A stretch of DNA of 43,975 nucleotides from Candidatus Nomurabacteria bacterium (GTDB lineage: Bacteria > Patescibacteriota > Minisyncoccia > Phycocordibacterales > UBA9973): contig CALRGH010000003.1 of assembly GCA_943357245.1 (NCBI GenBank), positions 1 through 43,975 on the forward strand, read 5' to 3'. Position 1 is the stretch's first letter; every line of letters begins with the position of its first letter. Of this stretch, positions 1 to 6,946 are shown piece by piece. Under the pieces are notes generated by a model. That model was not told where the DNA came from, did no database searches, and worked only from the letters and a program-made list of their open reading frames with translations. Position numbers and translations under genes: made by a program.

Positions 1-26
1 AAGACTATCATTACTAAAAAATAAAT

Positions 27-947
27 ATGTCCTCACGGCGCAATCTAGAATCGCCTGCGCTTGTGCAGAAAAAACGTCACTCGCGCAGACGAAAAATTCG
101 TATTGGTATGGCACTCGTTGTTGTCTTTTTCGGTGGCCTTGTTGCACTGACACGACTCCCATTAATTCGTGTCTATACAGTGACTGTGCAAGGATCGGAA
201 ACAGTATCAGTTGTTGATGTGCAGACCTATATACAAAGTCGCCTTTCTGGATATTATGCGTGGGTTATTCCTAAAAATAACAGCGTCATTTTTTCATTAC
301 TTCGACGTGAAAAAGTTGCAAGTGGCACACTTGCAACTTTTTCACGCCTCGAGACAGTAGACATGACCCTAGCAACCAAAAAGACAATGACGGTGACTAT
401 TACCGAGCGTAAACCCGCAAATTTATTTTGTGTACCGATGCCAGACGAAGTGATTCCTGAGGAATGTTATTTTGTAGATGATCGTGGATATATTTTTGAT
501 AAGGCGCCGTATTTTTCGGGAAGTGCGTATTTTAAATTTTATAATCCGTTTATATCCGGTGATATTATTACAGAACGAGTGTTTGATCCTGTGTATTTTA
601 GAGACGTGCAAACAATACTCGCATCCCTTAAAGGAACGCTTTTGACACCGATATCAGTTGTTGTGATGAGCGATAAAGAGTACAAGATAGTATTGAAAAA
701 GACATCAAATACACAAATCGATGCACCCTACATGTATATACGAGGTGATGTGCCTGCGTCGCAGACGGTAGACAATATTAAAGCAGTGCTTGCAAGTCCA
801 GAATTTGCTGATAAGCTAAAGACCCGTCAATCATCACTTTTATATCTTGATGTGCGGTACCCAGACCAAGTGTATTTTAAATGGAATGATGGAACACCTA
901 AACCCCCAACAACAGAATCAGCAGCACCAACCGCAAAAGCTCTCTAA
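27..947 (+). CDS. ftsQ: FtsQ/DivIB-like cell division protein
   Basis: 306-aa single-pass membrane protein. A basic N-terminus (rich in K/R to about residue 29) is followed by one hydrophobic segment at about residues 29-48, then a region resembling a POTRA domain (VYTVTVQGSETVSV onward) and a TITERKPA stretch typical of FtsQ/DivIB. In that family the protein bridges the divisome and sits mainly outside the membrane. The 3' end overlaps the next gene. Codons around residues 94-107 contain a perfect 19-bp inverted repeat with a 3-nt loop (306-346), so this stretch of protein may be shaped by the palindrome. Family assignment rests on topology and the POTRA-like start; sequence conservation in FtsQ is low. 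Confidence 0.7.
   Translation: MSSRRNLESPALVQKKRHSRRRKIRIGMALVVVFFGGLVALTRLPLIRVYTVTVQGSETVSVVDVQTYIQSRLSGYYAWVIPKNNSVIFSLLRREKVASGTLATFSRLETVDMTLATKKTMTVTITERKPANLFCVPMPDEVIPEECYFVDDRGYIFDKAPYFSGSAYFKFYNPFISGDIITERVFDPVYFRDVQTILASLKGTLLTPISVVVMSDKEYKIVLKKTSNTQIDAPYMYIRGDVPASQTVDNIKAVLASPEFADKLKTRQSSLLYLDVRYPDQVYFKWNDGTPKPPTTESAAPTAKAL
306..346. repeat. Perfect 19-bp intragenic palindrome, triloop GCA
   Basis: Left arm 306-324 (CGTGAAAAAGTTGCAAGTG) is the exact reverse complement of 328-346, with loop 325-327. It lies wholly inside the ftsQ-like coding region, with no T-tract after it. Confidence 0.9.
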
Positions 948-1995
948 TAGTTTTTGGGATAATTTGCCCACGCCGTTTTTTGCTCTTGCGCCGATGGCAG
1001 ATGTCACTGATGCGGCATTTCGACAAATCATTACTAAATACGGTAAGCCAGATGTCTTATGGACAGAATTTGTATCGGCAAATGGATTGAATAGTCCAGG
1101 AAGGGAAGCATTGCTTGTTGATTTGAAATATTCCCCAAATGAGCGACCGATTGTTGCGCAGTTTTTTTCTGCGGATCCTGAAAATATGTACCAAGCGGCG
1201 GTACTGGCACGAGAACTCGGGTTTGATGGTATCGATATCAATATGGGTTGTCCGGATAAATCGATTGAGAAACAAGGTGCAGGTGCGGCGATGATAAAAA
1301 CACCAGAGATTGCAGTAGAAGTGATTCGTGCAGTGAAGCGCGGTGCGGGCGATTTACCTGTGTCAGTGAAAACACGCACTGGATTTACAAAAAATGAAAT
1401 AGATACATGGATTCCGCTTTTGCTTGCGGAAAATCTTGCAGCGCTTACGATTCATGCGCGAACGCGTAAAGAAATGTCGAAAGTACCGGCACAATGGGAG
1501 CATGTGGCTGAAGTGGTGGACATCAGAAATAAGATGGGTGTTGCGACAAAAATAATCGGTAATGGTGATGTCCGAGATATGGCCGATGCAAAACAAAAAG
1601 CAAAAGAAACAGGATGTGATGGCGTGATGATTGGGCGAGCGATTTTTGGAAATCCTTTTCTTTTCTCTGAAAAAGAAGGCGTAGGAGAAGCGCGTAAAAA
1701 ATCCTTCGGATTTTTTACGCGCTTGCTCACCTTGTTGGGTCTTCAAAAACCTCCCAAATACTGGCACGAAACATCATCCCAAATTCCACTCGAAAAACGT
1801 CTCACTGTTTTTGTCGAACACGCGAAGCTTTTTGAAAAACTCCTAGGACATTCAAAAAGCTTCGCCATTATGCGCAAACATGCAAAAGGATACGTGCATG
1901 GATTTCCCGGCGCTTCCGAACTTCGCACCAAAATAATGGAAGCAAATACGGCAGGGGAACTGGAGCTTGCCATCAGGTCATTTTTAGATAGTTGA
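886..1995 (+). CDS. dus: tRNA-dihydrouridine synthase
   Basis: FMN-dependent TIM-barrel enzyme reducing uridine to dihydrouridine in tRNA D-loops. Diagnostic segments: APMADVTDAAFR (FMN-binding N-terminal strand, about residues 35-46), DINMGCPDKSIEKQGAGAAM with the catalytic-type Cys at about residue 122, the VKTRTGF, TIHARTR and GNGDV segments, and a DGVMIGRAIFGNPF phosphate-binding loop. The frame is open further up (TTG at 847, ATG at 850), but 886/889 are the last ATGs before the conserved core; the real N-terminus is uncertain and overlaps the ftsQ-like gene by about 60 bp. After the barrel there is an unusual insert (KKSFGFFTRLLTLLG) coinciding with a 17-bp palindrome, and a second inverted repeat lies in the helical C-terminal domain. 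Stop is TGA. Confidence 0.92.
   Translation: MMEHLNPQQQNQQHQPQKLSNSFWDNLPTPFFALAPMADVTDAAFRQIITKYGKPDVLWTEFVSANGLNSPGREALLVDLKYSPNERPIVAQFFSADPENMYQAAVLARELGFDGIDINMGCPDKSIEKQGAGAAMIKTPEIAVEVIRAVKRGAGDLPVSVKTRTGFTKNEIDTWIPLLLAENLAALTIHARTRKEMSKVPAQWEHVAEVVDIRNKMGVATKIIGNGDVRDMADAKQKAKETGCDGVMIGRAIFGNPFLFSEKEGVGEARKKSFGFFTRLLTLLGLQKPPKYWHETSSQIPLEKRLTVFVEHAKLFEKLLGHSKSFAIMRKHAKGYVHGFPGASELRTKIMEANTAGELELAIRSFLDS
1688..1724. repeat. Perfect 17-bp intragenic palindrome, triloop TTC
   Basis: Arms 1688-1704 and 1708-1724 around TTC, inside dus. The encoded residues look like an insertion relative to usual Dus proteins. Confidence 0.9.
1822..1865. repeat. Perfect 15-bp inverted repeat inside dus
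   Basis: GCGAAGCTTTTTGAA at 1822-1836 is exactly complementary to 1851-1865. The 14-nt loop holds the palindrome TCCTAGGA. Coding on both arms, with no T-tract. Confidence 0.88.
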
Positions 1996-2019
1996 CAAAT
2001 ACCTATAATATGATACAAT
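1992..2019 (+). promoter_or_regulatory. Sigma70-type promoter, TTGACA-16-TACAAT
   Basis: -35 TTGACA at 1992-1997 (overlapping the dus stop codon) and -10 TACAAT at 2014-2019. Predicted transcription start about 2026, 16 nt before the small ORF at 2042. Confidence 0.7.
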
Positions 2020-2041
2020 GGTTTTAATAAATTGTTGACCT

Positions 2042-2197
2042 ATGAAAAATCTAAAAAGTATCAGCGCATTTGGCAAAGTTATTGTTTCAATAGTTGTGTC
2101 TTTTAAAAATAAATTGAGTACTGGTCGAAAACGCAACATTTCAATGTTGGACAAGTTACTTGAAGAAAACAAAAAATTGATCAATAACCGCCACTGA
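2042..2197 (+). CDS. Small basic hypothetical protein (51 aa)
   Basis: Encodes a 51-residue protein beginning MKNLKSISAFGKVIV and ending KKLINNRH. It is Lys/Asn-rich with one mildly hydrophobic stretch (VIVSIVVSF) and no recognised family. Support for a real gene comes from its setting: a good promoter at 1992-2019, an ATG start shortly after the predicted transcript start, and an intrinsic terminator 12 bp after the stop. It therefore looks like a monocistronic unit between dus and dnaX. It could alternatively be a small RNA with an incidental ORF. Confidence 0.5.
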   Translation: MKNLKSISAFGKVIVSIVVSFKNKLSTGRKRNISMLDKLLEENKKLINNRH

Positions 2198-2209
2198 TGA
2201 TACACACCA

Positions 2210-2249
2210 CCGCTCACTGAAAACCGTTTTCATTGAGCGGTTTTCTTTT
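2210..2249 (+). terminator. Intrinsic terminator
   Basis: CCGCTCA (2210-2216) pairs with TGAGCGG (2234-2240), with further pairing of the inner A/T-rich arms, followed by TTTTCTTTT (2241-2249). Confidence 0.85.
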
Positions 2250-2284
2250 ACCTGCATAAATTTTTTTAAAAATTTTGGCGGGTT

Positions 2285-2312
2285 TTGATAAAAGTGCTAC
2301 GGCAGGTATAAT
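2285..2312 (+). promoter_or_regulatory. Promoter of dnaX, TTGATA-16-TATAAT
   Basis: -35 at 2285-2290, -10 at 2307-2312. The predicted start at about 2319-2320 coincides with an ATG at 2320 that opens a 22-codon upstream ORF. Confidence 0.7.
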
Positions 2313-2319
2313 TCTTTCC

Positions 2320-2388
2320 ATGTCACACCCCAGTAGCAGAGCAGAGCTCGCTACGGGGCGGGCGTATCACTCTATGCATAATGAATAA
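2320..2388 (+). CDS. Possible leaderless upstream ORF overlapping dnaX start
   Basis: The ATG lies 7 nt after the TATAAT, the same geometry seen at many gene starts here. It opens 22 codons (MSHPSSRAELATGRAYHSMHNE split here as MSHPSSRAELAT then GRAYHSMHNE) and stops at TAA 2386-2388, overlapping the dnaX start region at 2381. Such an arrangement could couple dnaX translation by termination-reinitiation. The ORF also contains a hairpin (CCCCAGTAGC at 2328-2337 with GCTACGGGG at 2350-2358, one bulge), so the leader may act as RNA structure rather than as a peptide. Confidence 0.3.
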   Translation: MSHPSSRAELATGRAYHSMHNE

Positions 2389-3412
2389 TTTAGTTTTATA
2401 TCGTAAATACAGACCAAGTACTTTCAAGGAAGTCATCGGTCAAGAACGCGTAGTATTACCATTGGTCGCATCGCTCGCGAGCGGCGAAATTGCCCACGCA
2501 TATTTATTGACCGGTTCGCGAGGAGTAGGTAAGACGACGATTGCACGCATCATTGCCCACGAACTTAAAACAAATCCGAACGATATAACCGAAATGGATG
2601 CAGCATCAAACCGCGGTATCGATGATATTCGCGAACTTCGCGATGGCGTTCGTACATTGCCATTTGATTCAAAATACAAAGTCTACATTATCGATGAAGT
2701 GCACATGCTCACCAAAGAAGCATGGGGTGCACTTCTGAAAACACTCGAAGAACCACCTGCACATGTCGTGTTTATTCTCTGTACCACCGAACTTGAAAAA
2801 GTGCCGGAGACTATTGTTTCTCGTTGTCAGACGTACCGATTTACGGCTCCAACAGAAACGGTCCTTGCAAAACTCGCGATGGATGTTGCCAAAAAAGAAG
2901 GCTATACGCTTGATGCAGAAACAAGTGCGCTTATTGCAACACTTGGTGACGGTTCATTTCGCGATACGCTCGGATTATTGCAAAAAGTATTAACGAGTAC
3001 GGATGGGAAAAAGGTGAATATTGATGACGCCGCGAAAGTCCTTGGTGCACCACAAGTGGAAGTGATAGAAACATACATCACCGCGCTCGCGCAAGATTCG
3101 CTTGATGATGCACTCTCTGCACTTCACCAATTCGAACAAGCAGGCGGCGATGCTGGATTGTTTGTAGAATTATTGCTCGGTAAATTACGTCTCATCTTGG
3201 CTGCGCGCTATGCGAAAGGTTACTTTGCTGAACTCAAAAAATCGCACAGCGAGAGGGAAGTGCAGTTCGCCGAAAACTCTGCTGATACCAAAAGCCCTCG
3301 TCTTACCTCAAAAACCCTTGAACTTTTTTTATCTGCATCCCAACAAGTAAAACATTCACCTCTCCCACTTCTCCCTCTCGAACTTGCAACCATGGAATTA
3401 TTCTCTGCGTAA
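2381..3412 (+). CDS. dnaX: DNA polymerase III subunit gamma/tau, short form
   Basis: Clamp-loader AAA+ ATPase. Walker A GSRGVGKT at residues 45-52, the DAASNRGIDDIR block at about 73-84, Walker B DEVH at 105-108, the LLKTLEEPP sensor region, and SRC arginine-finger motif in ETIVSRCQTYRF. Domain III (oligomerisation helices) is present to the end, but there is no tau-type C-terminal extension: 343 aa in total. The four-cysteine zinc module that usually follows Walker A is missing; the chain runs directly from ARIIAHELKTNPN to DITEMDAASN. The ATG start at 2381 aligns with the family N-terminus (LYRKYRP). Confidence 0.95.
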   Translation: MNNLVLYRKYRPSTFKEVIGQERVVLPLVASLASGEIAHAYLLTGSRGVGKTTIARIIAHELKTNPNDITEMDAASNRGIDDIRELRDGVRTLPFDSKYKVYIIDEVHMLTKEAWGALLKTLEEPPAHVVFILCTTELEKVPETIVSRCQTYRFTAPTETVLAKLAMDVAKKEGYTLDAETSALIATLGDGSFRDTLGLLQKVLTSTDGKKVNIDDAAKVLGAPQVEVIETYITALAQDSLDDALSALHQFEQAGGDAGLFVELLLGKLRLILAARYAKGYFAELKKSHSEREVQFAENSADTKSPRLTSKTLELFLSASQQVKHSPLPLLPLELATMELFSA

Positions 3413-3416
3413 CTTT

Positions 3417-3467
3417 CCTCCACTTTTATAAAAGGGGAGGTGCCGAGTCCTCGAGGCGGAGGGGATA
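3417..3467. repeat. REP-like palindromic element
   Basis: CCTCCACTTTTAT is followed closely by its near-complement ATAAAAGGGGAGG (one mismatch), then GTGCCGAGTCCTCGAGGCGG. This resembles dispersed palindromic intergenic elements. It has no T-tract typical of a terminator but lies directly after the dnaX stop. Confidence 0.5.
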
Positions 3468-3489
3468 TTTCGCTGTGGATAACCGTACA

Positions 3490-3519
3490 TAGGATACAGG
3501 TTATACTACCTGTATCCTA
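3490..3519. promoter_or_regulatory. 11-bp inverted repeat, possible operator
   Basis: TAGGATACAGG (3490-3500) and CCTGTATCCTA (3509-3519) flank the 8-nt spacer TTATACTA, which itself resembles a -10 element. It lies 24 bp upstream of a gene with an N-terminal helix-turn-helix, suggesting an autoregulatory site. Confidence 0.45.
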
Positions 3520-3542
3520 CCTAGTGTATATTTCTATTTCTT

Positions 3543-4232
3543 ATGATTAAAAAAGAAGAGGAAAAAAGAAAAGCGATTGCGATGCGGAAAAATGGGAAGA
3601 CCTATGCTGAAATTCTTTCGGTGATTCCTGTTGCAAAATCAACCCTCACGCTCTGGCTTCATGATGTCGGTATGGCTATTCATCAGAAGCAACGAATTAC
3701 TGACGCAAGAATCGCCGGACAGAAACGAGGTGCCCTAGCAAAGCACAATATACGCGTGTTACTTCAAAAGAAAATAATAAATACCGCTAAAGCTGAAATT
3801 GGCAAGATTTCAAAAAGAGAACTCTTCTTAATAGGTACTATTTTATACTGGGCCGAGGGTTCCAAAGAAAAAGAGTGGTGTCCTGGCTCCCGATTAGTCT
3901 TTAGTAATATGGATCCGAAGATGATACGAGTATTTTTGAAATGGCTCACTGATATAGCCAAAGTACCTAAAAATATGATAGGATTCCAAATATATTTTCA
4001 CAAAGACCATAAACGAAGGCTTGAAGAGGTTATTAGTTATTGGCAGAAAATAACTGGATTTCCAAGAGAATCTTTGAAAAAAGTATATTTTAAGACCAAT
4101 AAAGTACAGACTACAAACAGAAAAAATGTTGGTGATCAATACTACGGATTATTACGAGTCATTGTCGGTCGAAGCTCTGAACTTGTTCGTAAAGTTGCAG
4201 GATGGACCAAGGGGATAGTAGAAGCTATGTAA
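3543..4232 (+). CDS. HTH protein with LAGLIDADG-like domain
   Basis: 229 aa. The N-terminus has a helix-turn-helix-like segment (GKTYAEILSVIPVAKSTLTLWLHD, split about residues 18-42) of the kind seen in resolvase or transposase DNA-binding domains. The rest carries ELFLIGTILYWAEGSKEKEW and VFSNMDPKMIRVFLKWL, which resemble a homing-endonuclease-like alpha-beta repeat in a family common in CPR and some actinobacteria. The function is not established. A TATATT at 3527-3532 ends 10 nt before the ATG. The upstream 11-bp inverted repeat (3490-3519) may be its operator. It could be a domesticated or active mobile endonuclease, or a regulator. Confidence 0.55.
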   Translation: MIKKEEEKRKAIAMRKNGKTYAEILSVIPVAKSTLTLWLHDVGMAIHQKQRITDARIAGQKRGALAKHNIRVLLQKKIINTAKAEIGKISKRELFLIGTILYWAEGSKEKEWCPGSRLVFSNMDPKMIRVFLKWLTDIAKVPKNMIGFQIYFHKDHKRRLEEVISYWQKITGFPRESLKKVYFKTNKVQTTNRKNVGDQYYGLLRVIVGRSSELVRKVAGWTKGIVEAM

Positions 4233-4251
4233 TGTGTCATGTGTGTAGAGC

Positions 4252-4322
4252 TGGGGGATCGTCTAACGGCAGGACTTCTCCCTTTGAAGGAGAATATTTA
4301 GGTTCGAGTCCTAATCCCCCAG
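4252..4322 (+). tRNA. tRNA-Gln (anticodon TTG)
   Basis: Full cloverleaf: acceptor TGGGGGA/TCCCCCA, D-stem GTC/GAC, anticodon stem TCTCC/GGAGA with loop CTTTGAA (anticodon TTG), T-stem TTAGG/CCTAA with loop TTCGAGT, discriminator G at 4322. The 3' CCA is not encoded (CTT follows), so it must be added enzymatically. Confidence 0.95.
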
Positions 4323-4427
4323 CTTTGTACAGATGATGTTGAATTTTTGAACGGAAATCGAAAAGTAAGAGAATTTCGAAGTTGCTAGTCTAGGTTTAAC
4401 CTTAACGTATAGTTTTAAATGTAAATT

Positions 4428-5288
4428 ATGTTAAAGAAGGAACAATTAAAAACAAGTGTGCAGAATATCGAGGAATTTTTAACAAAAACAGGTTTTATTC
4501 TTGAAATGGAAGTTGCAGAGCTTTTAGCAAAAAAAGGCTATAGTGTTGGGGTAAATAAATATTTTCATGATTATGATGAAGACAAAAATAGAGAGATTGA
4601 TATAATTGCAACAAAGAAAGTCGGAGAAGTTCTTTTAGTTTTAGTAATAGAGTGCAAGCAAAGTTTAATTGATGACTGGATTTTTATCTGTTCTGATAAG
4701 AGACCATCGCGATATTATCAGTATCTAAAACATACACCAGAAGCTATAGATAATAGTAAGACAAAGATATTTAATCACTTTTCTGTTTTAGATTATTCAT
4801 CGCAGTTGGCGCAGAATCACATTATCAGGGGTAAATCTAAGAAAAAATCAACCTCAATGCAGATTGACACATGTCTTGAAAAATTACCAAAGGCACTTGT
4901 TGATTTTGTTGATTCAAATAAAGAGATAAATGTCCGTAAAATTTATTTGCCCGTAGCTGTTTTTAGTGGCAACATTTTTACCGCTCAATATAGTAAAAAA
5001 TTACAGGTAAAAAATACGGAATGGGTTCAACATGAATCTTTTTTTGAATCTGAAAATTATTTACATCATTACGAGTCCAGTCTTTTTTTAATGAAGTCCC
5101 CTTATGAAATCTCGCCACCAGAAAAATCAAAACCCAATTCAGCAATAGCTCACACAAGCCAAAATATAGGATATAAATATTTGATTGATTTTACAACAAA
5201 GAAAGGTTTATCTAAATTAATATTAAGAGTTGAGGCCGATATTTCTAAAATAGATTTAACAAAGTGGCCGATTCAAGAGAAAAAATAA
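4428..5288 (+). CDS. PD-(D/E)XK nuclease-like hypothetical protein
   Basis: 286 aa. The N-terminal part has a restriction-endonuclease-fold signature: a helix (EMEVAELLAKKGYSV), then REIDIIATKK with Asp58, a hydrophobic strand, and VIECKQS with Glu75 and Lys77 (ExK). This D...ExK pattern is typical of Mrr/NERD-type nucleases. The C-terminal 190 residues are not recognised. The gene is visibly more A/T-rich than its neighbours and starts 106 bp after tRNA-Gln, which fits acquisition at a tRNA site, though no att repeat was found. It may be a lone restriction-like or DNA-repair nuclease. TTAAAT at 4415-4420 ends 7 nt before the ATG. Confidence 0.5.
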   Translation: MLKKEQLKTSVQNIEEFLTKTGFILEMEVAELLAKKGYSVGVNKYFHDYDEDKNREIDIIATKKVGEVLLVLVIECKQSLIDDWIFICSDKRPSRYYQYLKHTPEAIDNSKTKIFNHFSVLDYSSQLAQNHIIRGKSKKKSTSMQIDTCLEKLPKALVDFVDSNKEINVRKIYLPVAVFSGNIFTAQYSKKLQVKNTEWVQHESFFESENYLHHYESSLFLMKSPYEISPPEKSKPNSAIAHTSQNIGYKYLIDFTTKKGLSKLILRVEADISKIDLTKWPIQEKK

Positions 5289-5291
5289 TTA

Positions 5292-5354
5292 ATGCAAACA
5301 ATCATCAAAAAAGTTGATCCGGGATGGTTTGAGATGACTGTAAAGAAAAAATAA
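5292..5354 (+). CDS. Possible 20-codon mini-ORF
   Basis: ATG at 5292 opens MQTIIKKVDPGWFEMTVKKK and stops at 5354, filling the gap between the nuclease-like gene and the hydrolase. No ribosome-binding site or family is recognised. It may be the remnant of a longer gene. Confidence 0.2.
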   Translation: MQTIIKKVDPGWFEMTVKKK

Positions 5355-5357
5355 TCC

Positions 5358-5876
5358 ATGTCTAAAATAAAACTTCCAAAATCAGATAGAAAAAGAGCGC
5401 TCATTCTCGTTGATATTCAGCACGGATTCATTAAGCGTTGGGACAAATCATTTGAGAAAAATCTAAGATCACTTTTTGCTCAAGAAACATATGATTTGTA
5501 CGTCGAGGCAACATTTCATGCAGAAAAAGGATCGCTCTGGGATAAACAGACCAAGTGGACATTTCCGTACGAGCCGACCGCACCATGGGGGCTAGAGCTA
5601 TTGAAAGGAAAAAAAGTGGTAAAGGTGAAAAAGACTACCCGATCTACGTTTAAAGGCAATATAAAACTCGAGGCTTTACTAAAGAAAAATAAAATTGAGG
5701 AAGTACACATTGTAGGATTTGATACCGGAAGTTGTGTCTACGCAACCGCGCAAGAATCATTCGACAAAGGATTTTTTACGTATGTCATTGAAGAATGCAC
5801 GGGTTCGAGCGACGGACTAAAGATGCACAAAAATGCAATTAGCGTGTTGCGACGACTTGGACTAACGAATCATTAA
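5358..5876 (+). CDS. Isochorismatase-family cysteine hydrolase
   Basis: 172 aa with the alpha/beta fold of isochorismatase/nicotinamidase enzymes. Likely catalytic triad: Asp19 in ALILVDIQHGF, Lys91 or Lys92 in VKKTTRSTF, and Cys126 in VGFDTGSCVYATA. The family hydrolyses amides or vinyl ethers, for example nicotinamide to nicotinate. A nicotinamidase would be expected to show a clear metal-binding Asp-His-His cluster; here only ATFHAEKG partly fits, so the substrate is not inferred. Start ATG gives the usual short basic lead before the first strand. Confidence 0.8.
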   Translation: MSKIKLPKSDRKRALILVDIQHGFIKRWDKSFEKNLRSLFAQETYDLYVEATFHAEKGSLWDKQTKWTFPYEPTAPWGLELLKGKKVVKVKKTTRSTFKGNIKLEALLKKNKIEEVHIVGFDTGSCVYATAQESFDKGFFTYVIEECTGSSDGLKMHKNAISVLRRLGLTNH

Positions 5877-5879
5877 AAA

Positions 5880-5888
5880 TGCTATACT
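5880..5888 (+). promoter_or_regulatory. Extended -10 (TGC TATACT), leaderless start at 5895
   Basis: TATACT at 5883-5888 preceded by TGC. Exactly 6 nt separate it from the ATG at 5895, so the predicted +1 is the start codon. Confidence 0.65.
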
Positions 5889-5894
5889 CCATTT

Positions 5895-6638
5895 ATGGAA
5901 AACGAACAAAATTTTTTTGAAAAACGAGGAGATCGCATTTTTACCAAAGAGGAAGTCTTGGCGACCATTGGTCGTTTTGCAGAAGGCAAGGAGGTGACTC
6001 GTGAAAAATCTGACGAGCATGGACTTGCAGTCCTTGAGGTTACCGTAGAAGGAGGAGAAGGCAAAACAACGGAATATCAATATACAAGAAAAGGACGGCT
6101 TTTAAACAGTGGTGGTGCCATAGAAGGATCAACGTCTATTAATGCTTATTATTATGAAGACGGGATGCCAACAGGCACAGAAGTGGTTAGTATGTATAAC
6201 GAGGAAACAGGAGTATGGGAAGATTCAAAAAAAGTAACGATTGATGAAGAAAAAGAAGCACTTGCGGTGTTGCAAGTAAAAAATAAAGAAGAAAGTAATA
6301 CAGCATCCCTTGAACAAACAAGTACAACAGAATCAAAAGAAACTGGGCTGGAAATTGTCGAATTTGAAACGATGATGGCCGATTTTGAGAAGGAACATCC
6401 TTTGGAGGCACTCCTTGCGATTACTGAACTTAAGGTAGAAGATGCTCCCAATCATCCTGTTCGAGAACCAGCAAGAAAAGCGCTCATTCCTATCATTGCA
6501 AAATATGAAGTTTTGAAAAAAGAAACAACTATTACCGATGAGCAATTGGAATTATTGGAAGCTAAGCGTAAGAAATTATCAATGGCAGTTGGTTTGATTG
6601 ATATTAAAACCAATAAAATTGATCACACAAGAATGTAG
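5895..6638 (+). CDS. Hypothetical acidic protein
   Basis: 247 aa, no recognised family, no signal peptide or membrane segment. Residues about 60-110 look like beta-strand repeats (TTEYQYTRKGRLL, INAYYYEDGMPTGTEVVSMYNEETG) reminiscent of MORN/toxin_YwqK-type antitoxin repeats, but this is only a resemblance. A Ser/Thr/Glu-rich linker follows (about 130-150), then a helical acidic C-terminal half. It has its own extended -10 placed for a leaderless transcript and is followed after 1 nt by a GIY-YIG gene, with which it is probably co-transcribed. Confidence 0.6.
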   Translation: MENEQNFFEKRGDRIFTKEEVLATIGRFAEGKEVTREKSDEHGLAVLEVTVEGGEGKTTEYQYTRKGRLLNSGGAIEGSTSINAYYYEDGMPTGTEVVSMYNEETGVWEDSKKVTIDEEKEALAVLQVKNKEESNTASLEQTSTTESKETGLEIVEFETMMADFEKEHPLEALLAITELKVEDAPNHPVREPARKALIPIIAKYEVLKKETTITDEQLELLEAKRKKLSMAVGLIDIKTNKIDHTRM

Positions 6639-6639
6639 T

Positions 6640-6894
6640 ATGTATTTCATCTACATACTCCAATGTGCCGACAAGACATTGTATGTCGGTTCCACGAATA
6701 ATTTAGAGAAGCGACTGCATGCGCACAACAATTTAAAAAACGGTGCGCATTATACAAAAATTCGCCGGCCGGTGACACTTGTGTACTCCGAAAAAGTAAA
6801 AACGTATGCGAAAGCTCGCAAACAGGAGGCTTTATTAAAGCGATTGTCTCGTGCTGAAAAATTGGCACTCATTAAAAAATATAAAAACAAATAG
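6640..6894 (+). CDS. GIY-YIG domain protein (UPF0213/YhbQ type)
   Basis: 84 aa covering one GIY-YIG domain: FIYILQCADKTLYVGSTNNLEKRL (YIL...LYVG equals the GIY/YIG pair), with the conserved Arg in NLEKRL, His-Asn in AHNN and Glu in KQEALLK. Standalone proteins of this size resemble the UvrC/URI nuclease core, and most have no known role. The frame is open upstream to 6598, but the family N-terminus begins at MYFIYIL, so 6640 is chosen; this ATG lies 1 nt after the stop of the preceding gene. A second, diverged copy of the family is at 20545-20802. Confidence 0.85.
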   Translation: MYFIYILQCADKTLYVGSTNNLEKRLHAHNNLKNGAHYTKIRRPVTLVYSEKVKTYAKARKQEALLKRLSRAEKLALIKKYKNK

Positions 6895-6931
6895 ATTGTG
6901 TGGATATACCACCAAAAAGAGTTTTTTATTT

Positions 6932-6940
6932 TGCTAGAAT
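6932..6940 (+). promoter_or_regulatory. Extended -10 (TGC TAGAAT), leaderless start at 6947
   Basis: TAGAAT at 6935-6940 with TGC in front and 6 nt to the ATG at 6947. No convincing -35 at standard spacing. Confidence 0.6.
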
Positions 6941-6946
6941 AAGACT

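Noticed and set aside
847-885. TTG/ATG starts upstream of the dus start
   Set aside because: They lengthen the overlap with the ftsQ-like gene and add unconserved residues before the Dus core.
6640-6920. Inverted repeats around the first GIY-YIG gene
   Set aside because: Only a short CACACAA/TTGTGTG match is seen, far weaker than at 20517-20822.
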